A stretch of DNA of 64,000 nt, taken from contig OZ024827.1 of the NCBI GenBank assembly GCA_964016985.1, positions 19,175,275 through 19,239,274 of the forward strand. Reading direction: 5' to 3'. This document shows positions 12,240-22,835 of the stretch, in pieces. Positions within the stretch are counted from its first letter, which is position 1. Each line of letters opens with the position of its first letter. This DNA is from Anodontia alba (lineage: Eukaryota > Mollusca > Bivalvia > Lucinida > Lucinidae). The position numbers were made by a program, and so were the translations under genes. Below the pieces are notes generated by a model that saw nothing but the letters and a program-made list of their open reading frames with translations, did no database searches and was not told the DNA's origin.

Positions 12240-13576
12240 CATTTATATTCTACTTTTTGATTCAATGTTTAGCTAGTCTATGGTTGAACTTTTCTTCTGT
12301 GGTTGTCTCTGAAATCCAGACCATATTATCTATAGACTATTCACAGACCTCAATAAGCCAAAAAATATATATGTATATTTCTAAGCCTTGGGCAAGGCTA
12401 CATAAATGCCAAAATTAAACAAGAGGGCCGTATGGCCCTGGATTGCTCACCTTGAGGAAGTGATTATGCCATGGCTTGAGAGATGTCGATTAAAGGTGGC
12501 CATTTTGTCTGGTTGCCATTGCGAAACTTTAAAGTAGAAAATTTGCAAACCAGCAGCAGGGAAAGACCATGTGAAGCAGCAGCAGGGAAAGAAGACCTTG
12601 TGAACCAGCAGCAGGGAAAGACAATGTGAAGCAGCAGCAGGGAAAGAAGACCTTGTGAACCAGTAGCAGGGAAAGAAAACCATGTGAACCAGCAGCAGGG
12701 AAAGAAGACCTTGTGAACCAGCAGCAGGGAAAGAAGACCTTGTGAACCAGCAGCAGGGAAAGAAGACCATGTGAACCAGCAGCAGGGAAAGAAGACCTTG
12801 TGAACCAGCAGCAGGTAAAGAAGACCATGTGAACCAGCAGCAGGGAAAGAAGACCTTGTGAACCAGCAGCAGGGAAAGAAGACCATGTGCCCCAGCAGCA
12901 GGGAAAGAAGACCTTGTGAACCAGCAGCAGGGAAAGAAGACCATGTGAACCAGCAGCAGGGAAAGAAGACCTTGTGAAGCAGCAGCAGTGAAAGAAGACC
13001 TTGTGAACCAGCAGCAGGGAAAGAAGACCATGTGAACCAGCAGCAGGGAAAGAAGTACTTGTGAACTAGCAGCAGAGAAAGAAGACCATGTGAACTAGCA
13101 GCACGGAAAGAAGACCTTGTGAACCAGCAGCAGGGAAAGAAGACCATGTAACCAGCAGCAGGGAAAGAAGGCCTTGTGAACCAGCAGCAGGGAAACAAGA
13201 CCATGTGAACCAGCAGCAGGGAAAGAAGACATTGTGAACCAGCAGCAGGGAAAGAAGACCATGTGAACCAGCAGCAGGGAAAGAAGACCTTAAGAACCAG
13301 GAGCAAGGAAAGAAGACCATGTGAACCAGCAGCAGGGAAAGATGACCATATGAAGCAGCAGCAAGGAAGAAGACCCTGTGCAGCACCAGCAGGGAAGAAG
13401 AAGGCTTTACAGAGCTTGTTGGCCATTTTTTTCAGCCGAGCAGAACCATTTTAATAATTTTAGTTAAGAGCCATTACTGTGAAATTATATTGAAACTGGG
13501 GCACTGGCCGCGAAGGAGAAGTCTTTTAAAAGTTTGCTTTTTTCTTGCTTTTTTTTTGTGTGTTTTTGATTTTTGC

Positions 13577-13611
<35 letters not shown>

Positions 13612-16600
13612 CGTGCGTGTGTGTGTGTGTGTGTTTTGTTTTGTTTTGTTTTGTTTTGTTTTGTTCTTCAATTCTTGGCTCTGGTGGTCATTTGTTCAGC
13701 CGAGCGGAACCATTTTAGCAATTTTGGTAGTGAGCCAAAAAGGGAACATTTCTATGAAATTCTATTAGTGGAACAATTCTGTAAAATTTGGAGGACATTG
13801 GATTAGTAGTTTAAAAGATGTCATTTAAAGAAATTCTTGACGACGCATGCTGCACAGACGCACGACGGATACAGGGTGATCACAACAGCTCACCTTCAGC
13901 ACTTATGCTCCGGGTGAGCTAAGAAAAAGTACATATTCAGTAAAATAGGCCGTTTTATCTACACAGTCTAAAATAGTGTACTAGGTTTCTCCAAAATTGT
14001 TCGGACAAGACTGCACTTATACCAATGACGTTACCTTTCCTTTATTGTATATAAAGTAATTTCCGCTAATAAACACGACGCACGAAAAGTCAGCAATGTC
14101 AGAAGAAAACGGTTTACATAATTTCCAATATTTTTTCGCTCAACTCGACCCAGGTTTCTTATACAAACTTATACAAGATCACTTTACTTTTGAGGCCCTT
14201 TCAGGGGTTTTGGGGAAGAGGGGAATAAGGTCATTTATTTCAGGGGAATAAGGGAACAAAAGTCTAAAACTGAAGAAAACAGGGAAACAAAGGCAAACAG
14301 AAAACATAGAAAATCAAGATTTTGATTTGTAGAACAAGGGAAAATGCCGATTTTTTTTCAGGGGACCAAGGGAACAGGTACCCCCTTTCCCCTGGGAGGA
14401 CCTCACTTTTGTGGATTGGAGTTTTGTCACTTCCCGTTTGCTTTACTCCACACCATTTCGCTTCTGAAAATGTGTCAGCTCTATGAGGACAGAATTTGCT
14501 CCAAGAGGAAGAAAATTGGTCTACCATCATGAAAACATACCAATAATATGAAAATAGGCTTAGCCTAAATGCGAGCACAGCACAGACCTATCTGTAGTCT
14601 CTTCAAATGTCCTTCACAGCATCAATAAAGAATCAATATCAGTATATAAAAACATATTTAAATCAATAATAAATAATAAACATAATCATCAAAATATGTT
14701 CGTGACACTTATTGACACTCTTTTCTTGTCACTTCGTGATGCTTATTAGTAAGACCCAAATTTTGTGAATAGCGATATAATCAAGTCCGCCCCAGTTCTG
14801 CCAGCTTCCGATGAAAACTTCCGGGAAGAAAAAGGAAGAAAACTGGTTAGAGCGATTTCTGCTGAAAATATATATATTTGTATGTTACTTTTCCTTGGTC
14901 ATATTCTCTATCGTAGAGCTCACTTCGTTCGCGGCGCGTCGCGAGCTATGTTCATTATACTTTTACATAGTAAAACTGTAGTTTACAAGGGTATAAATTA
15001 TTTTTCTTATTTCTGCTCAAAAACATAGATTGTGGATACTCGTTAGAATTTTAACGAGTACCTACAATCTATGTTCCGAGCAGAAATATTAAAAAATATC
15101 AGAATTTTTATCTGAAAACTTTCAGTTTTGGGTGTTGAAATTTTCAATATATTTGAATAGGAGTGTTTTCGTAATGTCGATCAGGGAAAACAATTGCTAC
15201 CTCTGGGAGTAGAGAGGATCCTTGAGGCTCTCCAGGGGTTTTGGGGAACAGGTGAATAAGGCCATTTATTTCAGGGGAACAAGGAAACAAAAGTCTAAAA
15301 CTGAAGGGAACAGGGGACCAAAGGCAACTTTGGAACAGGGAACATAGATGATACTGGAGTGTCAGGGTGCATTTTATGACCAGTCTGATCTTGGTCTGCA
15401 CTGTTTGCTTAGGCCTATCTGTCCCAATACTCAGAATCATTACGGTAAGAGGAAATAATATGGCATTTTAGCTCTTGATAGGATTTCTTGTGCAATGATT
15501 TGGTCATTTGTTGTCATGAATTTGACATTATCGGGGATCAATTATAAAATTTCAAAGTCTATGACCTTGACCTTGAGGTCAATGGCATGGGATGGGTAAT
15601 GACGAATAAAACTTTGGACCTGTATCTATTATCATTCAAAAGATGAACCAAATCTATCATATGGTTTGGAAAATATGAGTTCTTAAAACACTTTAATATA
15701 AAATTTCTAAGTTCTTAACTCTGATCTTGAGGTCAAGACCAAGGGCAGTGAGTATTGCTGAATAAAACTTTGGACCTGAATCTGTCATCATGTCAAATAT
15801 GAACAAAATTCGTCATATGGTTTGGAAAATATAAGCTCTTAAAAAACTTTAATATAACTTTTATGTCTGTGACCTTGACCTTGAGGTCATAGGCATGGAC
15901 AGTGTATTGCTGAATAAAACTTTGGAACTGTATCTATCATCAAAGCAAATATGAACAAAATCTATCGTATAGTTTGGAAAATATGAGCTCTTAAAAAATC
16001 TTTAACATTAAAACTTTCAAAGTCCATGACCCCGACCTGACCTTGACCTTGAGGTAATGGCTGGGGTATCGCTGAATAAAACTTTAAAGCTATATCTCTC
16101 ATCAACCAAATCTATCAAATGGTCTGGAAAATATAAGCGTAAATTTGGACGCCAACGCCGACGCCGGGGGTATCGCAATAACTCTAAGGCGAGCTAAAAA
16201 TCAAGATTTTAATTTTGGGGAACAAGGGAAAATGCCGATTTATTTTCATGGGAACAAGGGAACAGTGAGGGCATCACCCTTTTCAGAATAGGGCGAAACA
16301 ATTTTGAAAAAAGTTGTCTCCCCTGAAAGTATATCAATCCCTTTATCCATTTGCGCCTAGCGTCCCATAAAAGAGATATTGGCAAACAGTGTAGACCCAG
16401 ATCAGACGCCGCAGAATGATCAGGGTTTACATCAAATACAGGAATTTCTATAAAACATGGTTATTAATAAATATAATCAGACACCCCAGATACTGGAAAT
16501 GGACCGGTCCAAAGAGTTGAGGTAGACGATTCCACTTGGCATAAATGGGTTAAAAAAGAATGGAGAAAAATAATCAGACTACGAGGAAGCGTAGCCTGGC

Positions 16601-19600
16601 CTGCGTTTTGCTGTTTTTTTCCTCTATTACCTCGGAAAAGCGTTCAATCATTCGTTTGTCTCTTGCGTGGTCTTTGGAAATGAGTTGACTACTGTTGTAA
16701 ACTTCGTCCAGATACTCGCAACAGTCAACTGACTCGCACATCACATGGCCATCAAGTTCAATGACGGGCACCAAACCTCGGGGATTTCTATCGATAAACC
16801 ATCTTGGTTTGCTCTCCAAATCTATATTTATTATTTCGTGCCTAAAACAAACAAGAGGACCATGGTGGTCCTATATCGCTCACCTGAGCAAACAGATTTG
16901 CATACTTACTATGGAAGTTTCAGCCAAGTTCACTGCTCTAAGATTTTTGTATAAATTTTATAGCCCTGTCCCCTAGCGGCCATGTTTTTTAATACATCAT
17001 GAAGGCTTGAACTGAATTTTGATAGAGGGTCACCAAAGGAACATTTCTGCCAAGTTATATTGAAATCGGTCGAAATCGGTCAAGTGGTTTCTGACAAAAA
17101 GTTTTTTTTAAAGTGCTTTAAATAGCCATATAGTGAAAATAAGTCCCGCCCATAGCAGCCGTGTTTTCTGACGAATCAAGACAGCTTGAACAAACTTCGC
17201 AGAGAGTCACCAAAGGAACATTCCTGTCATGTTATATTGAAATCGGTTCAGTGGTTTCTAACAAGATTTTTAAAGTGTTCTATTTAGATATATAGGGAAA
17301 TAAAGTCCACCATCAGCCCGCTCCAAGCAGCCATGTTTTTGACGAATCATGATTGCTTGAACAATCTTGGTAGATGGTCACCGAAGTAACATTCCTCTCA
17401 AGTAATATTGAAATCAGTAAAGTGGTTTCTGACAAGTAGAATTTTCTATATAGATATATAGGGAAAATAAGCCACGCCCCCCTGGCGGCCATGTTTTTTG
17501 ACGTATCATGAGGGCTTGAACAATCTTGGTAGGTCACCAAAGCAACATTCCTGCCAATTTACACAGAACTCTGTCCAGCGGTTTCTGACAAGAAGATTTT
17601 TACACTTTTCGATATAGATATATAGGATAAATAAGCACCCCCCAACCCCCCCCCCCCCTCAGCCACCCCCCCCCCCCCCACACACACACACACAAACAAA
17701 CACACTCCCTAGCAACCATGTTTTTGACGAATCATGATGGCTTGAACAATCTTGGTAGAGGGTCACAAAGAAACATTCTTGCCAAGTTATATTGAAATCG
17801 GTCCATTGATTTATGACGAGAACATTTTTTTAAGCTCTACCCCCTAGCGGCCATGTTATTTGACGTATCATCACAGCTTGAACAAGTTTGGTAGAGGGTA
17901 ATCAAAGAAACATTTGTGCCAAGTTATATTGAAATCGGTCCAGTGGTTTTTGACAAGAAGATTTTTAAAGTTTTCTATATAGATATATAGGGAAAATAAG
18001 CCCTCTCTCCAACCCCCACCCCCACCCAAAGCAGCCATGTTTTTTTGTTGTTGTTTTTTTTTTTGTTTTGTTTTTTTTTTTTTTTTGACGAATCATTATG
18101 GCTTGAACAATCTTGGGAGAGGGTCACGAAAGAAACATTCCTGTCAAGTTATATTGAAATCGGTCCATTACGTTATGACAAGAACATTTTTTTTTAAGTT
18201 TTCTATATATAGGGAAAATAAGCTCCGGCCCCTAGTGGCCATGTTTTTTTACGTATCAGAGCGGCTTGAACAATCTTGGTAGAGGGTCACCAAATGAACA
18301 TTTCTGCCAAGTTATATTGAAACCGGTCCAGTGGTTTCTGACAAGAAGATTTTTAAAGTTTCCTTTATAGACATACAGAGAAAATAAGCCCTGCCCCCTG
18401 GCAGCCATTATTTTTTATTTTATTTGACGAATCATGACAGCTTGAACAATCTTGGTAGAGGGTTACCAAAGAAACATTTCTGTTAAGTTATATTGAAATC
18501 AGTCTAACGGTTTCTTACGAGAAGATTTTTTTTTTTTCTAAATAGATATATAGGGAAAATAAGCCTCGTCCTCTAGGGGCCCTGTCTTTTTGACGAATCA
18601 TGACGGCTTGAACAATCTTGGTAGAGGGTCACCAAAGAAACATTCCTGCCAAGTTATATTAAAATCGGTTCATTGGTTTATGACAAGAAGATTTTTAAAG
18701 TTTTCTTTTCTATATTGATATATAGGGAAAATACGCCCCCCCAACCCCCCCCCCCCACCCAACCCCCCTCCCCTTGGCGGCCATGTTTCTGACGGATTAC
18801 TATTGCTTAAACAATTTTGGTAGAGGGTCACCAAGAAAACATTTCTGCCAAGTTATATTGAAATCGGTCCAGTGGTTTTCGACAAGAAGAATTTTAAAGT
18901 TTTCTATATAGATATATAGAGAAAATAAGTCCCGCCCACTTGCGGCTACGTGTTTTTGACGAATCATGATGGCTTGAACAATCTTGGTAGAGGGTCACCA
19001 TGGAAACATTTCTGCCAAGTTATATTAAAATAAGTCCACTGGTTTCTGACAAGAAGATTTCTTAAGTTTTCTATAAGGATATAGAGGGAAAAGAAGCCCC
19101 GCCCCCTAACTGCCATGTTTTGTTTTGACGAATCAAAATGGCTTGAACAAGCATGGTAGAGGATCACTAAAGGAAAATTTCTGCAAAATTATACTGAAAT
19201 CGGTCCAGTGGTTTCTGAGAAGGTTTTCAGTTTAAATATCTATTTTTAGCTCCTGTGACCTAGATATGCAATGGACCGGAATCATTTGAACAACTTTGAA
19301 AGAGGGCCAACCAAGGATCATTCCCGTGAAGTTTGGTCAAAATCCAATGAGGTTTAGGAGATGTCGTTTGAAGGAATTGTTTACGGACGCAAGTCGGACT
19401 ATGGACAAAACGTGATCACAAAAGCTCACCTTGTCATTATGAGACAGATGAGCTAAAAAATAAACAGAAGGCAGTAAAATATGCATTAAAACTATTGAAT
19501 GATGACTGCGACATTTTACTGAAACATATTTCAACTATCGTAAATAACAAATAGAAAGGAAGACAACGATTAGGAATCGTTACAATTACCTAAAACCTTA

Positions 19601-22600
19601 CTTCAAGCATACGAGGGATGTTCGAAATGAATTGCTTATTGTCCTCTAGCTCAATATCCACGTGGGGCACGATAAAAACCAATACATACCTGTATAGGGC
19701 TATTCAATATCTACACAATGGTGTATAAATGTACATGTTAGACTAAGTGTGAGACATAAAATTTGCCATTTAAATGCACGCAGTCATTGACCACTGCAGT
19801 AAAAATGGTTGGTAGAAGCGTCGACAAAAAGATGAAATACGGGCTTACATCAAAGCTCGCTCAAAACTTGGTTGTTCTTTGAAGAAGCTGATGACTGAAA
19901 TTTCTACTGCTTTTGGACCTTCTTGTGTGTCTTATGACACAGTTCGTCGGTGGAAAAAGAAATTTGAGTCTGGTGTAGTCCATCAAAAATGCACCGAAAT
20001 CAGGTAGGCCAAAATCTGCATCTCGTAAAGAAATCTCCAAAATAAAGGAAATCATTGAAGGAGATGCCAGATTTACAGTTCGTGATATTGCACGAAAGGT
20101 AGGCATATCACTATCAACGGTTCACCTTATTTTGAAGAAGCATTTGAAAGTCAGAAAGATTTCTGCTAGATGGGTGCCACATCTGTTGACTGACGAGCAA
20201 AAGAGGCAACGGGTTAAAGTGGCCAAAAAGCTGCTTCAAATGTTTCCAAAATATGATAAAAAGCAGTTTGCTAATGTCCTCACAGGTGATGAAACCTGGG
20301 TCCATTATTTTGAGCCCGTCAGAAAGGTTAGCAATAAGATCTGGGCCACTAAACACAGCAAACGCCCAAAATTGCCAAACGTTCTTTGAGTACAAAGAAG
20401 GTTTTGTATGCAATCTTCTTCTCTGGTGAAGGAGTCGCAATAAAAGTGCCAATGAAAAAGGGCAAAAGCATCACCGGAAAGTACTACAAAGACGTAGTAC
20501 TGAAGAAACTGAAAAAGTATTATCAGAAACGACGCCCTGCCACTGGTTTTAAACATGTCCGTCTTCTACATGACAATGCCCCAGCTCATACCTGCGCAAT
20601 AGTTACGGCGTTTTTGAAGAAAGAAAAAGTAACTGTTTTGCCTCACCCCCCGTATTCCCCAGACCTTGCCCCATGTGATTTCTTTTTGTTTCCGAAATTG
20701 AAAGCATTCCTTGCTGGACGGAAATACCAGTCCCGACAGGCACTTGGATCTGCCATTCATCAGTACCTTATTACTGTGCCCAAATCAGCGTACCGTGACG
20801 CCTTCAAGAAGTGGATACATCGACTGAAACTTTGCATTTCTAGCCATGGGGAGTACTTCGAGGGCATGAAATGAGTACTTTTGGGCTAACTTGAAATTTG
20901 AAGTCTCCAGATAGAAATAAGCAATTCATTTCGAACATCCCTCGTACTTCTGGAAAACGCTCACCAAAATCGTCAACAAATTTAATAACACTAAAATTCC
21001 TCATAAGCTGAGCATTTTGGTAACGCATTAAGCAAAATCGGTTGAAATAAAGAATGTTATTTGGGTTGGGTAATCTAGAAAATGTGAGAGAATCTGTTAC
21101 CATCGAAGCCACAATTTTTGGGTCGTTTACAATCGAGACAAAGAAAACAAACGCCAAAATTTCCTTCAAGTAGTTGTCCACGTGATTATCATTGACCAAT
21201 GTAATCGAGCCGCTCGTAAGACGACATCCAGGTAACGGTTATTTGAAGCCGCGCTGATCAGTGACGTCAGAGTGCTGTTGACAGAGGGGTATCTGTAAAA
21301 CCTGGACTAGGACATTTGGGACATTGGCAAACAGTGCAGATCCAGATTAGACGCCGGAGAACGAGGCATCTAATCAGGGTCTGCACTGTTTACTTAAATT
21401 ACATAAAGTTTTAGCTTAAATGTACATTTGTAACAATTGTGAGAACCCGTTCCGGACCATTTTCTCAGTCTACACACGACCGACCAGGGTTGTGAGTGCT
21501 TTGATTGTAATTGGCATCATGACCATTTGACTACTTTTTTTTTTTTTTTTTTTTTTTTTTGATTTGGGTTTTACGGCCCTTTCAAGAATATTTCACTTAT
21601 ATCGAGCCGATCGTTCATCGAAGGTGGGCGAAAACCGGAGAACCCGGAGAAAAACCACCTGACCATTGTTAAGCAGAACTTGGCTTTCCCACATATGACC
21701 CGAGCGAGGCTCGAACCACAGCGGTGAGAAATCTAATGGATTAAGAGTCAACTCTCTTATCCACTAGGCTACGGGGGCCCGCCCATTTGACTACAAGTAA
21801 ATAACAACTAACACAATATTTAATCATTATACAGTTGACTCTCGTTATCTCGACCTCGCTTATCTCGAATCGCTTATCTCGAAGAGAAAATCTGGTCCAT
21901 GCCTAAACATGAAAATTTAACAACAGGTAAAAATATTGTGGAAAAGAGGAGAAATTGCTCTTTCTCCTCTTTTCCACAATATTTTCAATATATTTCTAAC
22001 TTCAAGAGTCCAATTACATATATATTTGTTAAATGTGGTTGTTCGAATTATTTTTTCCTCAATTCTGCAACCCTGATATGTCGAGGTACGGATATCCCGA
22101 AGTATTTCAGAGAGTTCCTTGGAATTCGAGATAACGAGAGTTGACTGTATATCCATTACCGTGATCACTTCAATTTACTTGCATGAGTACTGTCAACTAT
22201 CTTATATTAAAAGAACATATATCTGACGAGATGAAGCGTTTTTATTTTGAACTTTAAAATTAAATAGCTAAGTAAACTGAAAATTCAAAATTGCGGAGCA
22301 CATACTCACAGTTATAATACATAAAATTCAATATCTTCCTTATTTTGGCACCAAGATGCTTTTCTCCAACAGTTGAATATTTTCGGGCAACAATGAATCA
22401 TTTAGCGAACTTTTTCGAGCAGTGTAACATCAAAATCATGTATATTCGTTGAAAATACTTTACCTGTAAATACATGATGTGTGTGTGTGTGTGTGTGTGC
22501 GTGCGTGCGTGCGTGTGTGCGTGCGTGTGTGTGTGTGCTTTAGGTCTCTGTCAACATTATTTAAGTCATATCCAGACGATAAATGGATGATAAAGAAACG

Positions 22601-22797
22601 CCTTACAGTCATGAGCGGAAGTACGCCCCGAGCGGGATTCGAACCCGAGACCTCATGATATAAAGTCAGGAACGCTAGCCTATCGTCTAAGCGAACGCTT
22701 CAGACTTGACCTATGGACAAGTAAAATTTTGATATAGGGTTAAAATCTTACGGAATATTCAAAGAAATTACGAAAATATTAATGCTCTCTCTCTCTC

Positions 22798-22835
<38 letters not shown>

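Larger units (their letters stand above)
12418..13925. mobile_element. Composite element with minisatellite core
   Basis: One end is 'caagagggccgtatggccct' then 'ggattgctcacctt'; the other is 'gggtgatcacaacagctcac' then 'cgggtgagcta'. Between them are a 29-bp minisatellite, a (GT)n/(GTTTT)n microsatellite and 'cagccgagcggaaccatttt' repeats. The end sequences match those of 16850-19460 and 55235-57050, whose internal arrays are unrelated. The mirror is about 43350-44965. Confidence 0.65.

Noticed and set aside
12500..13400. CRISPR-like array
   Set aside because: Direct repeats are contiguous with no unique spacers, and the DNA is clearly metazoan.
12447..13426. Overlapping ORFs of up to 320 codons (and up to 295 codons at 43914-44968) encoding 'FPCCWFTRSSF' repeats
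   Set aside because: They are the translation of a stop-free 29-bp minisatellite in all three frames, inside a GSTO intron; no start context, signal or non-repeat portion.
13474..13806. Poly-Cys/Val and Thr/His-rich ORFs on both strands
   Set aside because: Direct translation of GT/GTTTT microsatellites.
20840..21199. 119-codon minus-strand ORF (mirror 36525-36884)
   Set aside because: It runs from a dispersed repeat into the mariner terminal repeat; no family resemblance and it would not predate the insertion.
21700..21782. A functional tRNA gene
   Set aside because: A and B boxes are present but embedded in a poly(A)-tailed element with a 12-bp target duplication, so it is a SINE. The same reasoning applies at 22622-22700.
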